Shown here in pieces: positions 8,076-15,702 of a stretch of DNA of 64,000 bases. A program made the translations under genes and the position numbers. Within the stretch, counting starts at the first letter, position 1. Each line of letters begins with the position of its first letter. The stretch lies in assembly GCA_027489175.1 (NCBI GenBank), contig JAIYAE010000029.1, positions 1 to 64,000 of the forward strand. The letters are read 5' to 3'. The notes beneath the pieces are model-generated. The model had not been told where the DNA came from and searched no databases. It worked only from the letters and a program-made list of their open reading frames with translations. Source of the stretch: Rhodobacter sp. GTDB lineage: Bacteria > Pseudomonadota > Alphaproteobacteria > Rhodobacterales > Rhodobacteraceae.

Positions 8076-8540
8076 TCAGGGGGTGGTGCGAAACAGCATT
8101 CTGCGCGGAGAAAAGCCGGCAGCGCGGAAGAAGGCATGCGCCGCGTGGTTTGCCTCCCACGTGTCCAGCATGATTTCATCAACCGCAAGGTCCCGCGCCA
8201 GTTGGCGTGAGGCATCCAGCAACGCGCGGCCATGGCCCTTTCGACGGGCCTCTGGGGCTACAGCGATATGGTCGATCATCAACCGACGGATGGCAGGGGA
8301 AAAGACCGACGCCTCCCGTTCCTGCAATGCGCACAGTGCGTAGCCCAGTGCTGGCTCACCCGCCAGAAAGGCCGTGCAGGTCGGATCGGACAGCCGGTCG
8401 GCGAAGTAGGCGGTCAGTCCATCTGGATCGGGCATTGCGTGGAAGACCTCGGGGTAGTGCTCCGCGTGCCAGCCCTGCACATGGGCGTTCAGCCGCGCGA
8501 TCACTGCCGCGTCAGCAGGCGTCGCGCGCCGGATGGTCAT
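8076..8540 (-). CDS. GNAT family N-acetyltransferase
   Basis: 154 aa. Single GNAT domain. The acetyl-CoA binding loop is visible as IAVAPEARRKGHGRALLDA (residues ~92-110), followed by LDTWEANHAAHAFFRAAGF, the usual motif B. The acceptor substrate is not predictable. Its ATG overlaps the dnaX stop (ATGA), and ybaB starts 54 bases downstream, so it is inserted into the otherwise conserved dnaX-ybaB-recR run. Confidence 0.88.
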   Translation of the reverse strand: MTIRRATPADAAVIARLNAHVQGWHAEHYPEVFHAMPDPDGLTAYFADRLSDPTCTAFLAGEPALGYALCALQEREASVFSPAIRRLMIDHIAVAPEARRKGHGRALLDASRQLARDLAVDEIMLDTWEANHAAHAFFRAAGFSPRRMLFRTTP

Positions 8541-10294
8541 TCCTCGAACGGGTCCCAGTCGTCGTCCATCTCGGGCTCGGCCAGGGGAAGGGCGGCTTCG
8601 GCGGCCTTGGCGACCAGCGCTTCGGGCTCACGGACATCGGTGACCTTGGCCCCCGGAAACGCGGTCAGGATCGCCTGTACCAGCGGGTTTTCTGCCGCCT
8701 CCGCCTTGGCCGCCAGTTGGCCGGCATCCCGCGCCTCGGCAATGGTCACCGCCCCGCCAGAAGAGACGACTGATACCCCCCAGCGCGCCCCGGTCCAGCC
8801 TTGCAGGCGCTGGCCCAGACGGGCGGCAAGGTCGGCCTTGGCACCCGGTGTGGGTTCGAATTCAATACGCCCCGGCGAATAGCGCGCCAGTTTCAGCGAG
8901 GTTTCCACCTCATGCAGCAGCACCATGTCGCGCTTGGTGCGGATCAGTTCCACTACCGATTCGAAGCTGGCGTAGACCTGCGCCTCGCCCTCGGCCAGCG
9001 CGGGGGCGGCGGCGGTCATCATCGCGCCGCGCATGGGCGCTGAGGGCGCGCGCACGGCAGAATGCACGGTAACGCCGCCTGCAGGCGCGCCACCCGCCAT
9101 GCCCGCGCCACCTCCGCCACTCGAGGGCGGGCGCGGGCTGTCTTGCAGTTTCTTGACCAACGTTTCAGGGTCCGGCAGGTCGGCGACATGGGTCAGCCGG
9201 ATCACCGCCATCTCGGCCGCCATCATCGCGTTCGGGGCCAGCGCCACCTCTTCCACCGCTTTCAGCAGCATCTGCCACATCCGCGTCAGCGCGCGCATCG
9301 GCAGGCGGGCTGCCATGTCCACACCGCGCGACTGTTCATCGGGCGGGGTGGTCGGGTCCTCGGCTGAGGCCGGGTTGATCTTGATGACGGAAATCCAGTG
9401 CGTGATCTCGGCCAGATCGCGCAGGACGGCCATCGGGTCGGCCCCGTCGGCATACTGCCCGGACAGTTCCGCCAGAGCGGTGGCCGCATCGCCGCGCATG
9501 ATGAGGTCAAAGAGGTCCAGCGTCCGGCCCCGGTCCGCCAGCCCCAGCATCGCGCGGACTTGGACAGCACTGGTTTCGCCCGCGCCATGCGCAATCGCCT
9601 GATCCATCAAGCTCATCGCGTCGCGGACTGACCCTTCGGCGGCGCGGGTGATCAGGGCAAGCGCATCGGTGGCAAGCGTGGCCCCTTCCTTGGTGGCCAC
9701 GCTGGCAAGGTGGGCCATCATCACCTCAGGCTCGATCCGTTTCAGATCGAACCGCTGGCAGCGTGACAGGACGGTGACCGGAACCTTGCGGATTTCCGTG
9801 GTGGCAAAGATGAACTTCACATGCGCCGGGGGTTCCTCCAGCGTTTTCAAGAGCGCGTTGAAGGCGGCGGTCGACAGCATGTGCACTTCGTCGATGATGT
9901 AGACCTTGAACCGGGCGGAAGCGGCCCGATAGTGCACGGAATCGATGATCTCACGGATGTCGCCCACGCCGGTGCGGCTGGCCGCGTCCATCTCCAGCAC
10001 GTCGACATGGCGGCCTTCGGCGATCGCCCGGCACGGCTCACAGACGCCGCAGGGTTCGGTCGTGGGGCCACCGGTGCCATCCGGCCCGACGCAATTCAAC
10101 CCCTTGGCGATGATCCGCGCCGTGGTGGTCTTGCCCACGCCACGCACGCCGGTCATCACGAAAGCATGGGCGATCCGATCCGCCGCAAAGGCGTTCTTCA
10201 GCGTGCGCACCATCGCCTCTTGCCCGATCAGATCGGCAAAGGTCTGCGGGCGGTATTTCCGGGCAAGAACCTGATAGGCGGGGGTGTCTGACAT
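8537..10294 (-). CDS. dnaX: DNA polymerase III subunit gamma/tau
   Basis: 585 aa. ATPase of the clamp loader. Residues ~1-240 carry the AAA+ core: ARKYRPQTF start, Walker A GVRGVGKTT, a four-cysteine zinc module (LNC...CGVCEPC), Walker B VYIIDEVHML and the SRC sensor (LSRCQRFDLK). Domain III follows, then a Gly/Pro/Ser-rich linker (~400-420) and a C-terminal tau-like domain ending with an acidic DDDWDPFEE tail. The start MSDTPAY at 10294 is chosen because everything upstream in this frame overlaps the divergent AAA gene and is not protein-like. No slippery A-run for gamma frameshifting was noticed. Confidence 0.96.
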   Translation of the reverse strand: MSDTPAYQVLARKYRPQTFADLIGQEAMVRTLKNAFAADRIAHAFVMTGVRGVGKTTTARIIAKGLNCVGPDGTGGPTTEPCGVCEPCRAIAEGRHVDVLEMDAASRTGVGDIREIIDSVHYRAASARFKVYIIDEVHMLSTAAFNALLKTLEEPPAHVKFIFATTEIRKVPVTVLSRCQRFDLKRIEPEVMMAHLASVATKEGATLATDALALITRAAEGSVRDAMSLMDQAIAHGAGETSAVQVRAMLGLADRGRTLDLFDLIMRGDAATALAELSGQYADGADPMAVLRDLAEITHWISVIKINPASAEDPTTPPDEQSRGVDMAARLPMRALTRMWQMLLKAVEEVALAPNAMMAAEMAVIRLTHVADLPDPETLVKKLQDSPRPPSSGGGGAGMAGGAPAGGVTVHSAVRAPSAPMRGAMMTAAAPALAEGEAQVYASFESVVELIRTKRDMVLLHEVETSLKLARYSPGRIEFEPTPGAKADLAARLGQRLQGWTGARWGVSVVSSGGAVTIAEARDAGQLAAKAEAAENPLVQAILTAFPGAKVTDVREPEALVAKAAEAALPLAEPEMDDDWDPFEE

Positions 10295-10366
10295 GATCGG
10301 GGTAGGGTAGGGCGTCCGCGCGAGCGGGTAAAGGGGGCGGGCGGGGCGCATCCCTTTATCTTGCTT

Positions 10367-10381
10367 TATCTGAGCCAGATA
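10367..10381. promoter_or_regulatory. palindrome in the dnaX / AAA-ATPase divergent promoter region
   Basis: TATCTG-AGC-CAGATA, a 15-base perfect inverted repeat 31 bases before the AAA-ATPase start. Three TTTATC hexamers surround it (around 10355, 10365 and 10383). It could be an operator for the ATPase gene. No regulator is known. Confidence 0.4.
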
Positions 10382-10411
10382 GTTTATCGTGACTGCAGGA
10401 AAGGGGCACCC

Positions 10412-11545
10412 ATGGCCTTTCACTTCCCCCGCCACGACCTTGCCAAAGCAATCGCCGACCAGTTGTCGCCCGACCCCCTGTTTGGCGCGAGTGCAGGCCT
10501 CTTCCTCGCCGCCCCGCGCCGCACCGGCAAAAGCAGCTTCCTGCGCCTTGATCTGGTGCCCGAGCTTGAAAGGCGCGGTCGCCTTGCGATCTACGTCGAC
10601 CTCTGGACCGACAAGGCCCGCGACCCCGGCGAGCTGATCGCCGAGGCGCTGGCCCAGACCATCGACCGCCTGGCCACAAGGTCGGAACGCCTTTGGCGCA
10701 GCCTGCCGTTTTCTCGCATCACCGTGGGTGGCATCGCAGCCGATCTGCCGAAAGCCACCCCCCGCGGCAGCGCAACCCTCGCGCAGGCGCTGGTCGAAAT
10801 CGGCGACCGGGCGCAAAGCGATGTGGTCTTCATCATCGATGAGGCGCAGCAGGCCCTGTCCAGCAAGGCTGGGATCGACGCCATGTTCGCGCTGAAGGCC
10901 GCGCGCGACCAGATGAACCAGCGGCAAGGCGCGCCGCATCTGTTCCTTCTCTTTACCGGCTCGCACCGCGACAAGCTGGCGGCGCTGGTCCTGACGCACA
11001 AACAACCGTTCTACGGCGCGCGGGTGCAGGATTTCCCCCGCCTTGGCCGGGGGTATATCGACAAGCTGGTGGCGCAGATGAACCCGCGCCTCGCCCCCGA
11101 AAACCAGTTGGACCCCGACGACGTGATGCGCGCCTTTGAGCTTCTGGGTCACCGTCCGGAAAAGTTGCTCGATGTCGTGCGCGACCATGCGCTGGGCGAG
11201 GCGGGCAGCGCGGGCCTGCGCCAGACCGTCACCGAACGCGCCGATCTTCTGCGCGCCCGCATCTGGCAACAGCACCAGTCCGACTATGGCCAGCTGGGTG
11301 ACCTGCAACGCGTGGTCCTGCGCCGGTTGATCGCGGATGGCCCTGCCTTCGCGCCATTCTCGGCCCCGACGCTGGCCCAGATCGGGGCTGACCTTGGCAG
11401 CCCTGTCACCACGTCCGAGGTGCAGAAGGCGCTGGATGATCTGCGCGACAAAAGCATCGTCTGGCGGCCCGAGCGCGGGGTCTATGCGCTGGAAGATCCG
11501 GATATGCGCGATTGGCTTTTGTCTGACGGCACAGCGGCCCGATAG
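10412..11545 (+). CDS. ATP-binding protein, archaeal-ATPase/STAND-like AAA family
   Basis: 377 aa. Residues ~1-230 are a P-loop ATPase: Walker A APRRTGKSSF near residue 32 and Walker B DVVFIIDEAQQA near residue 137, with a FTGSHRDKL sensor-like segment. Residues ~290-370 look like a winged helix (LQRVVLRRLIADG...LAQIGADLG...VQKALDDLRDKSIV), as in the Arch_ATPase group (COG1672). Function unknown; members are often linked to DNA or stress signalling. The ATG at 10412 follows AGGAAAGGGG. Stands alone between dnaX (divergent) and the SRP RNA gene (convergent). Confidence 0.8.
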   Translation: MAFHFPRHDLAKAIADQLSPDPLFGASAGLFLAAPRRTGKSSFLRLDLVPELERRGRLAIYVDLWTDKARDPGELIAEALAQTIDRLATRSERLWRSLPFSRITVGGIAADLPKATPRGSATLAQALVEIGDRAQSDVVFIIDEAQQALSSKAGIDAMFALKAARDQMNQRQGAPHLFLLFTGSHRDKLAALVLTHKQPFYGARVQDFPRLGRGYIDKLVAQMNPRLAPENQLDPDDVMRAFELLGHRPEKLLDVVRDHALGEAGSAGLRQTVTERADLLRARIWQQHQSDYGQLGDLQRVVLRRLIADGPAFAPFSAPTLAQIGADLGSPVTTSEVQKALDDLRDKSIVWRPERGVYALEDPDMRDWLLSDGTAAR

Positions 11546-11546
11546 C

Positions 11547-11590
11547 CCTTTACCGCCAATTATCGGCGACTGAATAATTTGGGATAAAGG
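11547..11590. terminator. imperfect inverted repeat between AAA ATPase gene and SRP RNA
   Basis: Outer arms CCTTTA (11547-11552) and TAAAGG (11585-11590), with inner arms CCAATTAT and ATAATTTGG. It lies exactly between two convergent transcripts and is probably a bidirectional terminator. AT-rich for this genome. Confidence 0.5.
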
Positions 11591-11593
11591 AGA

Positions 11594-11695
11594 GGGTGAG
11601 AGGCTGGACAACGACCCAAGCGGGGCTCGTTACGGCTGCTTCCTTCCGGACCTGACCGGGTTGGCGAGGCGCTTACCCGCGCCAACCTCTCACCC
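11594..11695 (-). ncRNA. ffs: signal recognition particle RNA, small bacterial type (4.5S)
   Basis: The plus strand contains the reverse complement of the conserved SRP domain IV loop (GTCAGGTCCGGAAGGAAGCA on the minus strand, near 11640-11657). The ends pair: GGGTGAGAGG (minus-strand 5' end, 11695) with CCTCTCACCC (3' end, 11594), giving a hairpin RNA of about 102 nt. It is the Ffh partner for co-translational membrane targeting. The exact ends are inferred from the terminal stem. Location beside dnaX is common in this group. Confidence 0.93.
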
Positions 11696-11734
11696 GCCGA
11701 TATAGGGGAAAGGTTGGGGCGCTGCAAGACCGGC

Positions 11735-12295
11735 TCAACCGGTCGGCAACAGCCGCGCGGGCAGGGACCGCAGCACCGCCGGGTCCCGCCGGGCGCGGGC
11801 CAGGGTCCAGGCCCCTTCGACGGCGATCAGCAAGGTTTCAGCCTCGGCGCGGGCCTTCGCCTCGGGCAGGCCAAGGCGCTGGGCGTGGCCGGCAACCGCG
11901 TCAATCAGGCGCTGAAAGACCGCGTTGGCATGGAGGCGAAAGGCATCACTTTCCGGCCCGTCGAACAGAAGCGCCGAGATCGGGCAGGTATTCGCCGCCT
12001 CGGACAGCTGAAACAGCTTCGCCAGCTTCATGCAGTAATGCGTCATCCCCTCGCCATAGCTTGGGGCCGGCACGAAGGCATCGTCGATGATCCGGACCAG
12101 AAAGCCCGCCGTCCAGTCCGCCGCCGCCAGCGCCAGCCCGGCCTTGCCATCCGGGAAATGGTGGTAGAGCGAGCCTTTGGGCACCCCCGCCTCAGCCAGA
12201 ATTTCGGCCAGACCGGTGGCGTGATAGCCCTTCCGGCGAAAGAGCGTGGCAGCCGTGGTGACCAGCCGGTCACGGGTGGAGGTATCATCCTGCAT
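11735..12295 (-). CDS. TetR family regulator, LmrA/YxaF-like
   Basis: 186 aa. Residues ~8-55 are the TetR helix-turn-helix (LFRRKGYHATGLAEILAEAGVPKGSLYHHF). The C-terminal part, with YCMKLAKLFQ, the CPISALLFDGP segment and AEAETLLIAVEGAWTLARARRDP, matches the LmrA/YxaF-like group. Divergent from an alpha/beta hydrolase gene. Two matching palindromic sites lie between them, so it should repress itself and the hydrolase. The inducer is unknown. The ATG at 12293-12295 is used. Confidence 0.9.
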   Translation of the reverse strand: MQDDTSTRDRLVTTAATLFRRKGYHATGLAEILAEAGVPKGSLYHHFPDGKAGLALAAADWTAGFLVRIIDDAFVPAPSYGEGMTHYCMKLAKLFQLSEAANTCPISALLFDGPESDAFRLHANAVFQRLIDAVAGHAQRLGLPEAKARAEAETLLIAVEGAWTLARARRDPAVLRSLPARLLPTG

Positions 12296-12333
12296 GGGGC
12301 CAGACTATCCGGTGCTGGGCGCGACGGAAAGAC

Positions 12334-12349
12334 TAGACCGATTGGTCCA
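12334..12349. promoter_or_regulatory. TetR (LmrA-type) operator 1
   Basis: TAGACCGATTGGTCCA. Together with 12361-12376 it fits TAGACCGATYRGTCYA, an imperfect 16-bp palindrome of the form bound by LmrA/YxaF-type TetR proteins. It lies between the divergent regulator and hydrolase genes. Confidence 0.72.
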
Positions 12350-12360
12350 GTCTATGGTAT

Positions 12361-12376
12361 TAGACCGATCAGTCTA
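12361..12376. promoter_or_regulatory. TetR (LmrA-type) operator 2
   Basis: TAGACCGATCAGTCTA, starting 27 bases after operator 1 and ending 15 bases before the hydrolase start codon. Arms TAGAC/GTCTA are perfect. Confidence 0.72.
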
Positions 12377-12391
12377 GTCGGAGGGCTGATG

Positions 12392-13252
12392 ATGGTGGCC
12401 ATGCAGCAGATGGGCGCAGACAGGGCGGTGACGATCCAGGCAGATGGCGCAAAGCTGGCCGGGCGGTTGACTTTGCCACTTGGCGCGATCCGGGCGGCGG
12501 TGGTCTTGCACCCCGCCACGGGCGCCCCTGCGGGCTTCTACCGCGCCTTTGCCACATGGCTGGCGGCCGAACGCGACTGCGCCGTCCTGACCTATGACTA
12601 CCGCGACTTTGGGGCCTCGGCGGTCAGGCCGCTGCGCCAGTCCAAAGCCACGATGGTCGACTGGGGCCTGCGCGATCAGGCGGCGGCGCTGGCGGCCTTG
12701 GGCAAGCTGGTGCCAGGCGTGCCGCGCTGGGTGATCGGGCATTCGCTGGGCGGGTTGTGGCTGGGGTTTCACCCCGCGATGGCGGGGGTGGAGCGGGTGG
12801 TGACCGTCGGCTCCGGCCTGATCCACGTCAGCGACCACCCCTTTGCCTACCGGATGCAGGCGCGGACCTTCTGGCACGGGCCGGTGCCGTGGCTGGCCGG
12901 GGGGCTGGGCTATCTGCCGGGGGCAAGGCTTGGCCTTGGGGCCGACCTGCCGCTGGGGGTTTACCGCGACTGGCGGCGCTGGTGCCTGACGCGCGGGTTC
13001 CATCTCTCTGACATCGGCCGCCGCCTGCCGCTGCCCGACCCCGCACTGGTGACGGCCAATATGCGCTTTGTCGCCATCGCGGATGACCCGATGGTCCCAC
13101 CCCCTGCGGTCTGGCGGCTGATGGGGCTTTACCCGCAGGCAACCAAGCGGCAACTGGTCCTGCGGCCTGCTGACTTTGGCCTGAAGCGGATCGGGCATCT
13201 TGGGCCGTTCCAGCGCAGCAATTCCGTGGTCTGGCCCGCGCTGGTGGACTAG
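12392..13252 (+). CDS. alpha/beta hydrolase
   Basis: 286 aa. Alpha/beta hydrolase fold: a strand with HPATGAP (oxyanion region, ~45), YDYRDFG (~72), the nucleophile elbow GHSLGG (~115), and a late DDPMVPP (acid) and IGHLG (His) pair near the C-terminus, so the Ser-Asp-His triad appears complete. It resembles COG4757 predicted hydrolases. Two adjacent ATGs (12389 and 12392) lie after GGAGGG; the second has better spacing. Under the LmrA-type operators, so probably induced by a small lipophilic compound. Substrate unknown. Confidence 0.85.
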   Translation: MVAMQQMGADRAVTIQADGAKLAGRLTLPLGAIRAAVVLHPATGAPAGFYRAFATWLAAERDCAVLTYDYRDFGASAVRPLRQSKATMVDWGLRDQAAALAALGKLVPGVPRWVIGHSLGGLWLGFHPAMAGVERVVTVGSGLIHVSDHPFAYRMQARTFWHGPVPWLAGGLGYLPGARLGLGADLPLGVYRDWRRWCLTRGFHLSDIGRRLPLPDPALVTANMRFVAIADDPMVPPPAVWRLMGLYPQATKRQLVLRPADFGLKRIGHLGPFQRSNSVVWPALVD

Positions 13253-13277
13253 TCTTGCCCCAAATGGGGGGATTGCC

Positions 13278-14645
13278 ATGACGCGACTCATCCGGATCGA
13301 CTGGCCTGACAACGGCTCACCCGACCTGCCACCACCCTTGAGCCTGACGGAATGTGAGACCCGGTTGCGGTCCTTGCGCAGTGCGGCGGCGGCGCAGGGC
13401 TATGACGTGATCGTGGTCTATGGTGACCGTGAGCATGCGGCGAACCTGCACTGGCTGACCGGCTTTGACCCCCGTTTTGAAGAGGCGGTGCTGGTGGTCA
13501 CCCCCGGGGATGCGCTGTTGCTCGCCGGGAATGAGTGTCTGGCTTACACAGCCATCTCTCCCCTTGTGCAGGCGGGGGTGGTGCGGGTGGGGCATTGTTC
13601 AAGCCTTTCGCTGCCCAGCCAGCCCCGCGGCGGGCGGCGGCTGGTGGAATGGCTGGCCGACATGCTGGCGCTGGATGACCGGGTGGGGACGGTGGGCTGG
13701 AAATGGTTCGGCGCGGATGAGGTGGACGATCCCGCCACCGCGCTGGATATCCCGGTGTTCCTTGCCGACCCCCTGCGCAAGCTGGCCGCACGGGTGGAGA
13801 ATGCGACCGACCAGATGATGCACCCCGCCCATGGTCTGCGGTCACGGGTCGACGCGGCCGAGATTGCCCGGCTGGAGTTTGCCAACCACATGGCCGCCGC
13901 CGCGTTGAAACGGATGGTCTTCGCCCTGCGCGAGGGGATGACCGACTTTCAGGCCTATGAAGCCGCACGGGTGGGGGGCCTGCCCCTGGGCTGCCATTCC
14001 ACCTTTGCCATCGGCGATGCACCCGGCCTTTGCGGGCCGTCGGGCAAGCACCTGACGCTGGGCCAACCGGTGGGGTTCAACATCTGCCATTGGGGCGCGA
14101 ACATCTGTCGGGCCGGCTGGCTGGCGCGGTCGGCGGCGGACCTGCCTTTGGCGGCGCAGGACTATGTTGAGGCGTTCGTGGCACCCTATGTGCAGGCCAT
14201 GTCGGACTGGTGTTCGATGATGCGGCCCGGCGTGTCGGGGGGGTATGTCTGGACCCACATGATGGCCGCGCTGCCGGTGGAACGGTTCGGGGTGACGCTG
14301 AACCCCGGGCATCTGATCGGGGTGGATGAGTGGGTATCCTCACCTATTCGCGAAGGGTCGACCGATGCGCTGGCCAGCGGGATGGCCATGCAGATGGATG
14401 TGATCCCCGGCCACCCGGTCTATGGATCGACCCGGATGGAGGATGGCTATGTCATCGCCGACGCCACCTTGCGGGCGGACCTGGCCCAGCGCTTTCCGAA
14501 CGTTGCCCGCCGCTGTGAGGCGCGGGGGCGGTTCCTGCGCGAGGTGATCGGGATGGACCTGCCTGACTGTCTTCTGCCCTTGGCTGATACCTGCGGGATC
14601 GTGGCCCCTTTCCTGCTTGACCCGGCGCAGGTGGTGATCTGCTGA
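13278..14645 (+). CDS. M24 family (creatinase/Xaa-Pro peptidase-like) protein, metal site degenerate
   Basis: 455 aa. The N-terminal ~180 residues match the creatinase N-domain (DVIVVYGDREHAANLHWLTGF). The C-terminal ~260 match the pita-bread M24 fold (LEFANHMAAAALKRMVFALREGMTDFQAYEA; NPGHLIGVDEW; MEDGYVIAD). Normal M24 enzymes bind two metals with Asp, Asp, His, Glu, Glu. Here the first Asp is replaced (FNICHWG instead of VDIG), the second Asp segment reads ANICRAGW, and the first Glu position reads MDVIP. His and the last Glu remain. It may be a non-hydrolytic homologue. The ATG at 13278 follows GGGGGGA. Confidence 0.8.
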   Translation: MTRLIRIDWPDNGSPDLPPPLSLTECETRLRSLRSAAAAQGYDVIVVYGDREHAANLHWLTGFDPRFEEAVLVVTPGDALLLAGNECLAYTAISPLVQAGVVRVGHCSSLSLPSQPRGGRRLVEWLADMLALDDRVGTVGWKWFGADEVDDPATALDIPVFLADPLRKLAARVENATDQMMHPAHGLRSRVDAAEIARLEFANHMAAAALKRMVFALREGMTDFQAYEAARVGGLPLGCHSTFAIGDAPGLCGPSGKHLTLGQPVGFNICHWGANICRAGWLARSAADLPLAAQDYVEAFVAPYVQAMSDWCSMMRPGVSGGYVWTHMMAALPVERFGVTLNPGHLIGVDEWVSSPIREGSTDALASGMAMQMDVIPGHPVYGSTRMEDGYVIADATLRADLAQRFPNVARRCEARGRFLREVIGMDLPDCLLPLADTCGIVAPFLLDPAQVVIC

Positions 14646-15032
14646 AGGGATGTCCCGGGCAGGGACAGGGGGTCGTAGCAATGAATTTCAATGGGTTACG
14701 AATCCGTTTTCAGAAAATCTTAATGTTTGGCCCATCCTGGACCGGCGTCGAGCTGAGGCCCCGAGGCGGAGGGGGAGAGCCCAGACGCGCTGTGCGCCGC
14801 CGGGGGTTCAGCCCGGTTTGACCGGGTCAGCGCCGCTGATGGGGTGATGGCGTTCCCCTTCCCCGCACCGCGTTGCCTGGTTTGGTGCTAGACGCCAACG
14901 CTGGTCAGTGATCGGGCCTGACGCGGGGCAAGAAACCGCGGCAGTCAGGTATCGGTGACGGCAGGGGTAGCCACAGACCGGGCAAGGCAAAAAGGCCCCG
15001 TTCCCGGCTACGGGTCCGACCTTGCGTCAGTG
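14646..15032. other. 387-base intergenic region without a recognised gene
   Basis: Lies between the convergent M24 gene and HAD gene. Contains an AT-richer patch at about 14678-14732, a CCCGGT-TTG-ACCGGG hairpin at 14812-14826, a CTGAC/GTCAG nested inverted repeat near 14918-14948, and a terminator for the HAD gene at 14989-15017. No tRNA-like fold, known riboswitch or convincing coding frame was seen. Confidence 0.6.
14989..15017 (-). terminator. Rho-independent terminator of the HAD phosphatase gene
   Basis: Read on the minus strand: GGACCCGT, 8-base loop, ACGGGGCC (one mismatch), then TTTTT. It starts 16 bases past the HAD stop codon. Confidence 0.7.
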
Positions 15033-15659
15033 TCAGATCAGCCCGGCCATTCTTGCGCCGGTCAGAAGGTCCGGCGCGAGGTGGTGGGCCCAGCGGCCCT
15101 GGCTTGGCACCATGTCGGGGACCTGAACCACGGTACAGCCGGCGCGATGCCCGGCCTCGGCCCCGGTTTCGCTGTCCTCGAAAACCAGACAGCGTTCGGG
15201 CGCCACGCCGAACAGCGACGCGGCCAGCAGGTAGGGATCGGGCGCGGGCTTCGGGGCGGTCACGTCGTCCAGTGTCACCACATGGGTAAAGGCCTGGGCA
15301 ATGCCCGCGATCCCAAGTTTGCGATGCGCCCCACTGCGGCCCGATGAGGTGACGATGGCCATGGGCTGGCGGACTGTTGCCAAAAGCTCGGCCACGCCGG
15401 GCTTGAGGGTCAGGCCGCGATCCACCCCGGCGGCGAAACCGTCACGCCAGTGCCGATCGACCGAGTCGAGATCAACATGCGGCATCGCGGCACGGATCAG
15501 CTGGCGCGAACTGGGTTCATCCTTGCCGACAAGCCCATGCATGAACGCCTCATCCACCGGATGCCCGTGGGCTGCAAAGGCGGCAAGACCGGCCGCCAGC
15601 GCGATGCTTTCGGTGTCGATCAGGGTGCCGTCTAGGTCGAACAGCAGGGCGTCATACAT
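15033..15659 (-). CDS. HAD family hydrolase (phosphoglycolate phosphatase/beta-phosphoglucomutase-like)
   Basis: 208 aa. The HAD core is complete: DxD motif LLFDLDGTLIDTES at residues 5-18, motif II IVTSSGRSG, and the motif III/IV region KPAPDPYLLAASLFGVAPERCLVFEDSETG. The cap domain (residues ~18-85) is small and helical, as in the PGMB/Gph group. Substrate not predictable. The start at 15659 is supported by GGAG before the ATG. A good terminator follows. The frame remains open for 27 codons upstream without coding character. Confidence 0.9.
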   Translation of the reverse strand: MYDALLFDLDGTLIDTESIALAAGLAAFAAHGHPVDEAFMHGLVGKDEPSSRQLIRAAMPHVDLDSVDRHWRDGFAAGVDRGLTLKPGVAELLATVRQPMAIVTSSGRSGAHRKLGIAGIAQAFTHVVTLDDVTAPKPAPDPYLLAASLFGVAPERCLVFEDSETGAEAGHRAGCTVVQVPDMVPSQGRWAHHLAPDLLTGARMAGLI

Positions 15660-15702
15660 GGAAGGCTCCGATCGGCGGGGGTCTTGGCCGCCTTCTAGCC
15701 GA

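Noticed and set aside
11594..11695. Reading the SRP RNA on the plus strand
   Set aside because: The conserved GTCAGGTCCGGAAGGAAGCA loop occurs only as its complement on the plus strand, so the RNA is on the minus strand.
14808..14990. Small minus-strand frame with a CPVCGYPC motif
   Set aside because: TTG start inside the HAD terminator, no RBS, no family; probably chance.
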